From: a virus
Reading direction: 5' to 3' (one strand)
IMG/VR virus record: IMGVR_UViG_3300021137_000001
Span: 1-64,000 of that record
Length of the DNA stretch: 64,000 nt
Below, one piece after another: positions 27,087 to 35,601 of the stretch. The notes beneath the pieces were generated by a model. The model searched no databases and was not told where the DNA came from. It worked only from the letters and a program-made list of their open reading frames with translations. The stretch's first letter is position 1. Each line of letters starts with the position of its first letter. The position numbers and the translations under genes are program-made.

Positions 27087-27869
27087 TTGATTACGTATGT
27101 AATTGATTACCAAAACGGGAGTATGGGTCAGAGTTTGTTGGCTCATACTCTTTATAGTTGCAATCAAGTCGAGTTAGATCTAAATCTATTTTTTTCTGAT
27201 ACTGGCAATAGTCATAACATTTGTAAATTAAATAAAACACATCTACAGGCGCAGCATTATATTAATATTATTGATACTTGCAATTATACAAAGCTAGTGG
27301 AAATAGTGCCCGATAATGAATATAAGTTGCTTCGATTAAAGATGAGTTATGAAAAATGGACTGGATGTTTTCCGGAGCCAGGTAATTTTGAAAAATTTAA
27401 TTTTCGTGATCTAGGTAAAGATAATTCATATTATGAATCGTTGGCTTTAAATTATTATGGTATATTTGATGATATACCATACAATAGTGATATAGTAACA
27501 CTGTCGGCATTTATAGCCAATGATATTGATGCATATAAAACATTAATTGCACGTACATTTGGTTGGCAGTGGGATGATGCTAAAAGTACTGAATTTAACC
27601 ATTCAATGATTTATGCCAATAAAGCATATTTAGATTGGCTTAATAAAATAACCACTATTTGTACAGATATTATTAATTTCAACATTAGTCAACTTGATAA
27701 TTTATTGTTTTGGGAAAAGGCTGCAATTATAGCGTATGTTTGTTATACATTAAAGATAGATGATTTAAAGAAGTTAACCTGGAACGAAGCAGATCAATTC
27801 CTACTTAACGATACTAAATTTTTAATTACTGATTTAAAAAGGATATTAACACATGGCAAAACCATTTGA
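27087..27869 (+). CDS. hypothetical protein inserted between gp32 and uvsX
   Basis: 260 residues starting at TTG 27087, five bases after AGGGAG. It is AT-rich with many Asn, Ile, Tyr and Leu residues, unlike gp32 and uvsX on either side. N terminus ITYVIDYQNGSMGQSLLAHTL hints at an alpha/beta nucleotide- or sulfotransferase-like beginning, but no motif is secure. A pair of helices rich in Asp/Asn/Trp follows (FGWQWDDAKSTEFNH). The end overlaps uvsX by 17 bases. Probably an accessory gene added to a conserved replication block. Confidence 0.55.
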   Translation: MITYVIDYQNGSMGQSLLAHTLYSCNQVELDLNLFFSDTGNSHNICKLNKTHLQAQHYINIIDTCNYTKLVEIVPDNEYKLLRLKMSYEKWTGCFPEPGNFEKFNFRDLGKDNSYYESLALNYYGIFDDIPYNSDIVTLSAFIANDIDAYKTLIARTFGWQWDDAKSTEFNHSMIYANKAYLDWLNKITTICTDIINFNISQLDNLLFWEKAAIIAYVCYTLKIDDLKKLTWNEADQFLLNDTKFLITDLKRILTHGKTI

Positions 27870-28923
27870 TGTAAGTAAATTTAGAAAGACCTTAACTAAG
27901 TCAATTGACGGGTTAGGATTTGGATTCAACGACCCAACTGATTGGGTTAGTACAGGTAACTATGCACTTAACTATTTAATTAGTGGCGACTTTAACAAAG
28001 GTATTCCGCTAGGTAAAGTAACAGTATTTGCTGGTGAGTCTGGCGCAGGTAAATCATACATCTGTTCTGGCAATATTATTAAAAATGCACAAGATCAAGG
28101 CATCTATGTTGTTTTAATTGACAGCGAAAATGCGTTAGATGAAGCATGGCTTAAAGCACTTGGTGTTGATACAGACGACAGCAAATTGCTTAAACTAAGC
28201 ATGTGTATGATTGATGATGTAGCAAAAACAATTAGTACATTTATGGCAGACTATAAAGTATTAGCAGAAGGCGATCGCCCAAAAGTTATGTTTGTAGTTG
28301 ATTCGCTTGGTATGTTACTAACACCAACGGACGTCAATCAGTTCGAAGCAGGCGACATGAAAGGTGATATGGGTCGTAAACCTAAAGCCCTTACATCACT
28401 TGTACGTAACTGTGTAAACATGTTTGGTAACTACAACGTGGGCTTAGTGTGTACAAATCACACATACGCAAGTCAAGATATGTTTGACCCAGATGATAAA
28501 ATCAGTGGCGGCCAAGGCTTTATCTACGCATCAAGTATTGTAGTTGCTATGCGTAAATTAAAACTTAAAATTGACGAAGACGGCAACAAAGTTACTGAAG
28601 TACTTGGTATACGTGCGGCTTGTAAGATTATGAAAACACGTTATGCTAAACCATTTGAATCAGTGCAAGTACAGATCCCATATGAAACAGGTATGAGCCC
28701 GTACAGTGGACTAGTTGATTTAAGTGAGAAAAAAGGTATTTTGGCTAAAGATGGTAACAGTCTTAAGTATACCGCAGTCGATGGCACGGTTATTAAACAA
28801 TTCCGCAAAGCGTGGGAACGTAATGATAACAACTGTCTAGACAAAATTATGAAAGATCTTCAAGACAATCCTGATATGCTAAGTAAACAAGATACAGTTA
28901 AATCAGAGGAAGAAGCAGAATGA
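27853..28923 (+). CDS. uvsX: UvsX recombinase
   Basis: This 356-residue RecA-family protein has Walker A GESGAGKS (61-68), Walker B MFVVDSLGML (146-155), DSENALDE after the P-loop, and ISGGQGFIYASSIVVAM, as in T4 UvsX. It forms filaments on ssDNA with gp32 and UvsY to drive strand exchange, repair and recombination-dependent replication. The C terminus is acidic (KSEEEAE). It is followed by the 76-residue protein with a four-base ATGA overlap and then uvsY. Confidence 0.93.
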   Translation: MAKPFDVSKFRKTLTKSIDGLGFGFNDPTDWVSTGNYALNYLISGDFNKGIPLGKVTVFAGESGAGKSYICSGNIIKNAQDQGIYVVLIDSENALDEAWLKALGVDTDDSKLLKLSMCMIDDVAKTISTFMADYKVLAEGDRPKVMFVVDSLGMLLTPTDVNQFEAGDMKGDMGRKPKALTSLVRNCVNMFGNYNVGLVCTNHTYASQDMFDPDDKISGGQGFIYASSIVVAMRKLKLKIDEDGNKVTEVLGIRAACKIMKTRYAKPFESVQVQIPYETGMSPYSGLVDLSEKKGILAKDGNSLKYTAVDGTVIKQFRKAWERNDNNCLDKIMKDLQDNPDMLSKQDTVKSEEEAE

Positions 28924-29150
28924 GTGTAGATGTAGAAATTTTGAGTGAAATGTGGCTTACAGTTAAGGAGTACATCTCGCAAAAGGACAGACAAGCAGTA
29001 GCAGATCATGTTATTAATGTTGTAGCAGACCACAGCATTACAGAAGCAGATTTGAAGAAGTTTGGCGGTACTGATGCATATCTGCGACGAGCAGTTGAGG
29101 AATACTTAGGCGAAGAAGCTGAACCCGAAAACGACTACGACGACGAGTAA
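28920..29150 (+). CDS. small acidic protein between uvsX and uvsY
   Basis: 76 residues. VKEYISQKDRQAVADHVINVVADHSITEADLKKFGG is helical and the tail is acidic (EPENDYDDE). It overlaps uvsX by four bases and precedes uvsY by two, so it is co-translated with the recombination genes. It may regulate or bridge them; no family name is claimed. Confidence 0.7.
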   Translation: MSVDVEILSEMWLTVKEYISQKDRQAVADHVINVVADHSITEADLKKFGGTDAYLRRAVEEYLGEEAEPENDYDDE

Positions 29151-29152
29151 AT

Positions 29153-29608
29153 ATGTGGTATAACAAAGTAGTACAAGATATTAGCAGACTCCCTGACTTC
29201 ATTGATTACTATGGTGCTGAACTAGCACAGGCGAAAAATGAAGTTAAGGTGTTTGGCAATATTGAAAAGGGACTAGCAATGCTCCCAGGCGTTACAGAGC
29301 AACGTTTCAATCAGTTACAAGAGATTGAAGCGGTGCTTAACTTTCTAAACATTAAACTACGTAAAATTCGTCAAGATCACTATAAAAAGTATCTCGAAGG
29401 ATATGCACGTGCGCTAACATCGAGAGATGCTGAAAAGTACGTTGATGGCGAAAGCGAAGTTATTGATATGGAAACAATTATTAACGAAGTTGCACTATTG
29501 CGCAACAAGTGGCTTGGCATTATGAAAGGGCTCGAAGCGAAATCATACATGATAGGACATATTGTTAGACTGCGTACGGCAGGAATGGAAGATGCAACAA
29601 TTAACTAA
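29153..29608 (+). CDS. uvsY: UvsY recombination mediator
   Basis: 151 residues, near T4 UvsY (137). The conserved central part LNIKLRKIRQDHYKKYLEGYARAL, then a YVDGE/IDMETI segment, and the C-terminal helix MKGLEAKSYMIGHIVRLRTAGM match the UvsY pattern of ssDNA contacts and hexamer helix. It loads UvsX onto gp32-coated DNA. Position right after uvsX supports the call. Confidence 0.82.
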   Translation: MWYNKVVQDISRLPDFIDYYGAELAQAKNEVKVFGNIEKGLAMLPGVTEQRFNQLQEIEAVLNFLNIKLRKIRQDHYKKYLEGYARALTSRDAEKYVDGESEVIDMETIINEVALLRNKWLGIMKGLEAKSYMIGHIVRLRTAGMEDATIN

Positions 29609-29858
29609 TCCTGTAGACGAATTATTGGAACAATGGGAAGAAATTAAACATATTTCTTCCCATATCACCTCAACTGACAACACAGACATATTAGATTATA
29701 TGCGTCGCAAAGCTCAACTCGTGCATTATTCTCAAGAACTACGATTCGCAAGACTAAGCAACGATACTAAAACTGAAGAAGAATATACTGCAAAATTTAT
29801 AGAAGCTTACACTACTTTCAGCAAAGATTTTATTTTTAGGATATTAAAAAATGGCTAG
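29592..29858 (+). CDS. small helical protein overlapping uvsY end
   Basis: 88 residues from ATG 29592 (MQQLTNPVDELLEQWEEIKH), 17 bases within uvsY; a GGAA precedes it. The helices LDYMRRKAQLVHYSQELRFARL and TKTEEEYTAKFIEAYTTFSKDF suggest a coiled coil. It overlaps the downstream methyltransferase by eight bases. Unknown function. Confidence 0.6.
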   Translation: MQQLTNPVDELLEQWEEIKHISSHITSTDNTDILDYMRRKAQLVHYSQELRFARLSNDTKTEEEYTAKFIEAYTTFSKDFIFRILKNG

Positions 29859-30747
29859 ACATGCACTTAAGGTATTAAATCAACTTAGGGAATATGATAG
29901 CTTCCTTGATAGTTTACATACAATTGTAGACATAGGCTGTGGCACTGGTGAAGATATCACTTGGTGGGCTACATTAGAGTCACGCGATGATACGCCTGTT
30001 CCATACAACTATAATTGTTTTGCTATTGACCGCGACGCCGCTAAATTATCAAAAGTTCCCGATCTTATTAACATACATAAACTTGAAAAAGATTTTAATA
30101 AATTCTGTTTGCCTGTATTGGCTGATTTAATGTGGTCGCACGATAGTTTACAGTATAGCACTAACCCAATTGAAACATTGAAAGTGTGGAATGAGCAAAT
30201 GAATGTTGATGCTATGCTAATTTTAAGCATTCCACAACATTCCGGAGTTGCCGATAACAAATACTATAGTCGTACACATAGCGGATGTTTTTATAACTTT
30301 ACTCCAACCAGTTTAATTTATATGCTTGCAGTTAATGGCTTTGATTGTAAAGATGCATATATGCTTAAAGAATTCAATGATCCGTGGATTCATGTTGCAG
30401 TATATAAATCAGCAATTGCTCCAATGGATGCAACTACAACAACTTGGCTTGATTTGGTTAATTTTGGTTTACTGAATCAAACAGTAGTTGATTCGATTAA
30501 TTCGTATGGTTACTTACGACAAGAAGATATACTATATCCGTGGTTAGATAAAGAAAACTATTATATTGATTATGTAAGTCAATGGACAGAAATCCCAGAG
30601 CAAGCAACACGAACGGTAGATGGTGTTATTAACATTTCCACACCGACTACTACACCGGTTATTAAACAAGGCAAACCTACTAAAAAAAGTACAACGCTAC
30701 TTAAAGCAGTTGGTATAATGCGCCCACCTAAGAAAAAATATGATTAA
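29851..30747 (+). CDS. SAM-dependent methyltransferase
   Basis: 298 residues with motif I VDIGCGTGED at 26-35, FAIDRD (motif II), and LADLMWSHDSLQYS (motif IV-like), followed by SIPQHSG. The C-terminal 110 residues are separate, ending in a basic Pro/Lys tail (KQGKPTKKS, MRPPKKKYD). The acceptor cannot be deduced. Being upstream of sugar-nucleotide and radical-SAM genes, it may modify a glycan or a metabolite. Overlaps both neighbours. Confidence 0.8.
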   Translation: MARHALKVLNQLREYDSFLDSLHTIVDIGCGTGEDITWWATLESRDDTPVPYNYNCFAIDRDAAKLSKVPDLINIHKLEKDFNKFCLPVLADLMWSHDSLQYSTNPIETLKVWNEQMNVDAMLILSIPQHSGVADNKYYSRTHSGCFYNFTPTSLIYMLAVNGFDCKDAYMLKEFNDPWIHVAVYKSAIAPMDATTTTWLDLVNFGLLNQTVVDSINSYGYLRQEDILYPWLDKENYYIDYVSQWTEIPEQATRTVDGVINISTPTTTPVIKQGKPTKKSTTLLKAVGIMRPPKKKYD

Positions 30748-31504
30748 TAGAGTTGTGCTTGTAACGGGCGGGTTTGACTGCTTGCATAGCGGGCATATTG
30801 CCTACTTCAAAGCTGCTAAAGCACTTGGGCATATACTTGTTGTTGGAGTAAACAGTGATGCTTGGATTGCTCGTAAGAAGGGCCGAGCATTTATGCCAAG
30901 CACTGAGCGTATTGCTATTATTGAAAACTTAAAGATGGTTGATCATTGTATATTGTTTAACGACGATGATGATACTGCAATCGAAGCAATTAATAACGTT
31001 AAAGCAATGTACCCAAACAGCGAGATAGTATTTGCTAACGGCGGCGATAGAACAGAATATAACATTCCTGAGATGAAATGTGCAGATGTTGCATTTGCAT
31101 TTGGCGTTGGCGGCAAGGATAAGCTCAATAGTAGCAGTTGGATATTAGATGAGTGGAAAGCGCCTAAAACTCTACGAGAATGGGGTTATTATCGTGTATT
31201 ACATGACGTTCCAGGTCTAAAAGTGAAAGAATTAACCATCGATCCGGGCAAGCGCCTAAGTATGCAGAAACATTACGATAGATCCGAGTTATGGTTTATT
31301 GCAGATGGCGAAGCAACTGTTAGCGAGTACAGTATTGTTTACCCAACAACGCTACAAAATCCGCACCTACCCAAAAGTTCAACTCATCGCATACCAGAAG
31401 AACAATGGCATCAACTTGCTAACCCATATACTAGACCATGTCGCATAATTGAAATACAATATGGCGATCAATGTGTCGAAGAAGATATAGAAAGGAAAGA
31501 TTAA
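30740..31504 (+). CDS. cytidylyltransferase-like domain fused to a cupin
   Basis: 254 residues. N-terminal: VLVTGGFDCLHSGHIAYFKAA with the HSGH (16-19) of the nucleotidyltransferase superfamily (RfaE/TagD type), then VVGVNSDAWIARKKGR and STERIAII. C-terminal residues 140-254: cupin like the mannose-6-phosphate isomerase/guanylyltransferase tail (VKELTIDPGKRLSMQKHYDR then SELWFIADGEATV and HQLANP). The fusion suggests a sugar- or polyol-phosphate nucleotidyl transfer step coupled to a sugar-binding cupin. Likely part of glycan synthesis with the genes at 34.8-40 kb. Confidence 0.85.
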   Translation: MINRVVLVTGGFDCLHSGHIAYFKAAKALGHILVVGVNSDAWIARKKGRAFMPSTERIAIIENLKMVDHCILFNDDDDTAIEAINNVKAMYPNSEIVFANGGDRTEYNIPEMKCADVAFAFGVGGKDKLNSSSWILDEWKAPKTLREWGYYRVLHDVPGLKVKELTIDPGKRLSMQKHYDRSELWFIADGEATVSEYSIVYPTTLQNPHLPKSSTHRIPEEQWHQLANPYTRPCRIIEIQYGDQCVEEDIERKD

Positions 31505-33066
31505 TGTTTGACAATAGTAAGCCAAATATTATTTTATTAACAGATCACAGTGAGCCAATATTCATGCAGAAGTTGTTTGGGATTGCACGAGTTGCATCGG
31601 CCCTACGACAAGCAGGGTATCAGGTGGTTGTTATTAATCATTTGCATATATGGACTCCTGATGAACTTATGACTACACTTAGTCATTTAATTTCATCTCA
31701 CACATTGTTTGTAGGGTTTAATTCTATATTTTATCGTGATTTAGAAAATGTAATTACCCGAGACGATGGTCATATCGAGTGGCCGTTATGTAAACCTGGA
31801 TCTATGTTACCACATGCACACAGTCTGAATCGACGAGTAGTGCAGACTATTAAAACCGCAAATCCTAATTGTAAAATAGTATTGGGTGGTCCTGATGCTG
31901 CTGATGCTAGTTGGAATAAAGATTATGAGTATGTAGTATGTGGTTATGCAGATATGAGTATAGTTAATCTTGCAAATCATTTATTAAATGGCGAAAAACT
32001 TAATAAATCATATAGAAGCATTAATGGATTTATTATAATAAATGATAGTAAAGCAGATGGGTTTGATATAGCAACATCTAGGACATCGTACGAAACATAT
32101 GATGTAGTATTACCAGGAGAAACATTACCTATTGAGATTGCTCGTGGCTGCATATTCCAGTGTGCATTTTGTAGTTATCCATTAAATGGTAAAAAGAAAT
32201 TAGATTTTATTCGTAGTGAAGAATTCTTATATAATGAATTTTTAGAAAACTACGAAAAATATCAAGTAACTAGATATATATTCTCCGATGATACCTTTAA
32301 TGATAGCGTGGATAAAGTGCAGATGATGTATAATGTTTCAAAACGCTTGCCTTTTAAATTGGAATATTGGGCATATATAAGATTAGATTTAATCTCGGCC
32401 CATCCAGAAACAGCTGATTTACTGTTAGACAGTGGCATGCGTGGAGCCTACATGGGTATCGAATCGTGGAATAAAATCACCGGTGAAATCATTGGCAAGG
32501 GCATGGCTAAAGAAAAGCAACTTGCAACCTTACGATACCTTAAAGGTAAGTGGGGAAATCAAATAATGCTACACGGTTCTTTTATGGTTGGCTTACCGGA
32601 AGAAAGCGTAGAATCAGTAACTGACACCTTTAATACTTTAATGACTGATGATTCTCCACTTGATTCTTGGATATTTCGAGGATTTAACATGGAAGATAAA
32701 GCCGCCAAATCAAATGAATTTTACAGTAAGATAACATTAGATCCTAAGGGCTATGGATATCGAATATTAGGCAAACAAGATCATTTGCTAGCATGGGAAA
32801 ATGATTATATGGATTGGAAAAAAGCAACAGAACTTGCCAACCATTTTACATTGTCTGGCAGAACAGTTCGATCTGTTAAAATTGGAGGATTGGGATCATT
32901 TTCTATTGCTAGCCTTGGATTTGATTTAGAATTTTCGACAAATAAATATGTTTCAGACTTTGATTGGAATCAAGTTGATATGCGTAAACAACAGCGAGCA
33001 ACGGAATATAAACATAAATTTTTCAAAGAACTACGTATACCTATTGATATAGAACGAAAAGAATAA
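31504..33066 (+). CDS. B12-binding/radical SAM protein
   Basis: 520 residues from ATG 31504, which overlaps the previous stop. The radical-SAM cluster CIFQCAFC is at C216, C220 and C223. Upstream is a cobalamin-binding-like region (ADLxxAGYQVVVINHLHIW, then VLGGPDAAD). Downstream, SFMVGLPEESVESV and a DSWIFRGFNM segment follow the B12-radical SAM architecture. Such enzymes methylate or rearrange unactivated carbons. The gene is AT-rich and adjoins the sugar genes; the substrate is unknown. Confidence 0.83.
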   Translation: MFDNSKPNIILLTDHSEPIFMQKLFGIARVASALRQAGYQVVVINHLHIWTPDELMTTLSHLISSHTLFVGFNSIFYRDLENVITRDDGHIEWPLCKPGSMLPHAHSLNRRVVQTIKTANPNCKIVLGGPDAADASWNKDYEYVVCGYADMSIVNLANHLLNGEKLNKSYRSINGFIIINDSKADGFDIATSRTSYETYDVVLPGETLPIEIARGCIFQCAFCSYPLNGKKKLDFIRSEEFLYNEFLENYEKYQVTRYIFSDDTFNDSVDKVQMMYNVSKRLPFKLEYWAYIRLDLISAHPETADLLLDSGMRGAYMGIESWNKITGEIIGKGMAKEKQLATLRYLKGKWGNQIMLHGSFMVGLPEESVESVTDTFNTLMTDDSPLDSWIFRGFNMEDKAAKSNEFYSKITLDPKGYGYRILGKQDHLLAWENDYMDWKKATELANHFTLSGRTVRSVKIGGLGSFSIASLGFDLEFSTNKYVSDFDWNQVDMRKQQRATEYKHKFFKELRIPIDIERKE

Positions 33067-33072
33067 TAAATA
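33065..33072 (+). promoter_or_regulatory. late promoter element
   Basis: AATAAATA ends four bases before the ATG at 33077, overlapping the end of the radical-SAM gene. No clear ribosome site is present, so the message may be leaderless. Confidence 0.5.
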
Positions 33073-33076
33073 CATT

Positions 33077-34234
33077 ATGCGCAAATTTATTGACCTCATT
33101 TTAGAAGCTGAATCTATTCTTAAACAACAAGTAGTTGATTTAGTACACCAAACCAACGATCCACAAATATTACACAAAGTACTATTAGCGTTAAAGTCTA
33201 CTGACTTAGGTGCAAAACTTAAACAAGTACTTAAACAGGATGTTGATGCTAACAAGATGGTAGATAAGTTGGCTAATTTAATTGTACATGTTGATGGTAC
33301 CGTTGAAGAAAAAGAAAAATTTGCAGACGAATATCCAAATGGCTTTGTTGATACTACTACGTTACTGAATGGTAAGAGAAATAGTTTTACTGATATCATT
33401 GAAGCTGGCTTCCCAGATCGAGTATTTCGTTTACTTGCAATTGAATTAACAGCACAGGGTGTTGGACCAGGGGAAATTGCACTAGCAATACTAAGTCCTA
33501 AGATTAAACATAGTGGCCGTGCAAGTGGTGGCGGCGATTTGAATATTGATGGTAAGGCAGTTGAAGTTAAGACTACAGTAAGCAAAGGTGGCCGCTGGAG
33601 CGACGCACGTAAAGCTAATTTAAACATGCGAGCTATTAGAGATGCAATTGCTGAAATAGTAGTAGCAAACGGTATTGAAATGCCAGCACGAGTAGGGATT
33701 ACGTTTTGGGTTAATACAGTACGTCCTTTGATACAGGATGATTCGACAGCACTCGACAAAGTAACAACAATTATGGCCGATGGATTGTTTTCACATGTTA
33801 ATAACTCAGAGTATAAAGAATCACTACAAACTGGTGACGCCGGTGCCATCAAAGAAGCAGTATTGAGTACAGGATATGATAATTATAAAAAATATGCTGG
33901 ATTTGATGGTATGCTATTGCTAGATGTGCGCGGCGGTGGATCTGCGCAGTATTTTGAAACATACGACGATATGCGCGGTCAAATTAATGCGTCGACTATC
34001 TATCTAATGGCACCAGAATCAGAGGCTATGCCACAAATAGTATTGTCAACTTCGTCAAATGGTGCAGAACAATTTACAGGAATTGCGCCCCAATCCAGTA
34101 AAGAAACAGCAGATGCAATACGTAAGCAAGTAGATAACATAACTGCACCAACTACAGGACTTAGACCACCCGGAACAGTGACAGCTCCACGTGCTCAGAG
34201 GACAGTATCAGACATACCAAGAGAAAAACGATAG
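33077..34234 (+). CDS. putative PD-(D/E)XK protein with capsid-targeting N terminus
   Basis: 385 residues beginning MRKFIDLILEAES: LILE then A resembles the cleavage site of T4 capsid-targeting sequences. Residues 155-172 (GGGDLNIDGKAVEVKTT) have the D-x(n)-E-x-K layout of restriction-endonuclease-like folds, and GEIALAILSPKIKHSG precedes it. The C-terminal 60 residues are Pro/Thr-rich and basic. The late promoter, the N terminus and the nuclease motif together suggest a protein packed in the head and delivered into the host. The nuclease activity is an inference; a structural role is the main alternative. A terminator follows. Confidence 0.65.
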   Translation: MRKFIDLILEAESILKQQVVDLVHQTNDPQILHKVLLALKSTDLGAKLKQVLKQDVDANKMVDKLANLIVHVDGTVEEKEKFADEYPNGFVDTTTLLNGKRNSFTDIIEAGFPDRVFRLLAIELTAQGVGPGEIALAILSPKIKHSGRASGGGDLNIDGKAVEVKTTVSKGGRWSDARKANLNMRAIRDAIAEIVVANGIEMPARVGITFWVNTVRPLIQDDSTALDKVTTIMADGLFSHVNNSEYKESLQTGDAGAIKEAVLSTGYDNYKKYAGFDGMLLLDVRGGGSAQYFETYDDMRGQINASTIYLMAPESEAMPQIVLSTSSNGAEQFTGIAPQSSKETADAIRKQVDNITAPTTGLRPPGTVTAPRAQRTVSDIPREKR

Positions 34235-34241
34235 ATTCTCT

Positions 34242-34266
34242 AAAAAGGCACTTCGGTGCCTTTTTT
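34242..34266 (+). terminator. rho-independent terminator, TTCG loop
   Basis: AAAAAGGCAC TTCG GTGCCTTTTTT: a stable tetraloop hairpin with a T run. Confidence 0.92.
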
Positions 34267-34267
34267 A

Positions 34268-34296
34268 TTGACTTCATTTTCTAAAGGCTATATAAT
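34268..34296 (+). promoter_or_regulatory. early promoter
   Basis: TTGACT (34268-34273), 17 bases, TATAAT (34291-34296). Six bases remain before the ATG at 34303: predicted leaderless start. Confidence 0.8.
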
Positions 34297-34302
34297 AGTA
34301 CT

Positions 34303-34542
34303 ATGAACTACACATTAGAACAAATTATAGCACTAGCACAAGAAGTTGAAACAACTGATGCAATTGATTGGGAAAACTTGCCGCTTAATAAAGATCATAT
34401 ATATCAAATGGTTGGCAGTCAAGCATACGAACTATATAAGCAACACGCCGATACAGAAGATGGCGAAGCAATTATAGTAGCAACAATAACTAAACTGTTA
34501 GTAGAAAATTTTGTACTAAATCTCAAAGTTGAATCACGATAA
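34303..34542 (+). CDS. small acidic early protein
   Basis: 79 residues, mainly helical (NYTLEQIIALAQEVETTDAIDW, AYELYKQHADTEDGEAI). It has no ribosome site; translation is predicted from a leaderless transcript. It is first in the transcription unit that leads into the sugar genes. Unknown function. Confidence 0.65.
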   Translation: MNYTLEQIIALAQEVETTDAIDWENLPLNKDHIYQMVGSQAYELYKQHADTEDGEAIIVATITKLLVENFVLNLKVESR

Positions 34543-34555
34543 GGAGTATTACAGC

Positions 34556-34765
34556 ATGGCTAAAACAAATGCAAGTTTTAAATTAGGTAAGATGGTTAAA
34601 TTAACATTGTCTACAATTGATGACAAAGAATCACGTCGTTTATATTTGAAAGCAATGGTTGATGCACAGCAATCATTTATGGAATCAAAGAACAAAAAGT
34701 TCTCTGAATTACGCTCAACACCAGCTAACGGCGGACAAGCACGTCAGCAACAACCAGCTAAGTAA
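34556..34765 (+). CDS. small basic protein
   Basis: 69 residues from ATG 34556, preceded by AAGGAGTATTACAGC. MAKTNASFKLGKMVKLTLS is basic, the middle is a helix (ESRRLYLKAMVDAQQSF), and the tail is Gln/Ala-rich (GGQARQQQPAK). The alternative start at 34529 lacks a ribosome site. Shares its last base with the rfbC start. Unknown. Confidence 0.65.
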   Translation: MAKTNASFKLGKMVKLTLSTIDDKESRRLYLKAMVDAQQSFMESKNKKFSELRSTPANGGQARQQQPAK

Positions 34766-35310
34766 TGCAGGTACATAATCTTATTGGCGGAGCAAAGCTA
34801 CTTATGTTTGCTCGCCATGCAGATAGTAGAGGCTGGTTTGCTGAAAGTTGGTCGAACAAATGGATGGAAGAATACGGAATTGCAAAACCATTTGTTCAAT
34901 CCAACACAGTGCGCACTGAACTAAAACATACTATTCGTGGATTGCACACACAAATCCCACCTCACCAAACTTCCAAGTTATTGCAAGTTATACGTGGTGC
35001 GGTGTTGGATGTGTTTGTTGATGCACGTGTAGATTCAGTAACGTATGGGCAATGGGGCTCAGTTACCCTAAGCGAAGATACTGCACAATTAATTTACGTA
35101 CCCGATGGATTTTATCACGGCTATATGACATTAGTTGATAATACTATTGTACACTATCAACAGGATGAATTTTACTCATCCGATTCGGATCACGGCTTAC
35201 TATGGAATGATTCAACAATAAACATAGAATGGGGGCTAAATGGTGCAATACCGATAGTTTCTAGCAAAGATACTGCCCAACCGACGTGGAATCTTGCCAA
35301 AAAGTTCTAA
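34765..35310 (+). CDS. rfbC: dTDP-4-dehydrorhamnose 3,5-epimerase
   Basis: 181-residue RfbC/RmlC cupin. Key positions: ADSRGWFAESW, QSNTV, IRGLHTQIPPHQTSKLLQVI (active His in RGLH) and VPDGFYHGYMTL. It epimerises dTDP-4-keto-6-deoxyglucose. It pairs with rfbB at 35602. The usual RfbA (nucleotidyltransferase) and RfbD (reductase) are not seen here, so precursors may come from the host. Confidence 0.9.
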   Translation: MQVHNLIGGAKLLMFARHADSRGWFAESWSNKWMEEYGIAKPFVQSNTVRTELKHTIRGLHTQIPPHQTSKLLQVIRGAVLDVFVDARVDSVTYGQWGSVTLSEDTAQLIYVPDGFYHGYMTLVDNTIVHYQQDEFYSSDSDHGLLWNDSTINIEWGLNGAIPIVSSKDTAQPTWNLAKKF

Positions 35311-35315
35311 AAAGG

Positions 35316-35345
35316 TTGACATTGTGCTTGCAAATATGCTATTAT
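35316..35345 (+). promoter_or_regulatory. early promoter
   Basis: TTGACA (35316-35321), 18 bases, TATTAT (35340-35345), before the small gene at 35380. Confidence 0.65.
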
Positions 35346-35379
35346 TGTAAGATAAACAATTAATCAATGAGGTAACACT

Positions 35380-35535
35380 ATGTTTGAATCAATCGAAATT
35401 AGAAAAGTAGCAAATGGTTTTATTGTAATTTTAAATACCGAAGATGACGCTAAAGAGTTTGTATTTGATACAAGTCGCAAAGCAGTTAAGTTCATTCGTG
35501 AATACGTAGAAGGTAAAGTATCACAACCAGCATAA
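35380..35535 (+). CDS. small protein in the sugar cassette
   Basis: 51 residues from ATG 35380 with GAGGTAACACT before it: MFESIEIRKVANGFIVILN then EDDAKEFVFDTSRKAVKF. A beta-beta-alpha pattern. It has its own promoter between rfbC and rfbB. Short conserved-looking phage protein; function not known. Confidence 0.65.
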   Translation: MFESIEIRKVANGFIVILNTEDDAKEFVFDTSRKAVKFIREYVEGKVSQPA

Positions 35536-35557
35536 TTTTATCTGTGTTATATGCTAA

Positions 35558-35565
35558 AATAAATA
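35558..35565 (+). promoter_or_regulatory. late promoter element before rfbB
   Basis: AATAAATA, 36 bases before the ATG at 35602. If used, the sugar genes would be expressed late. Confidence 0.45.
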
Positions 35566-35601
35566 CCATATAGCAGTAAATTCAACTAAAAGGAACATTC
35601 A

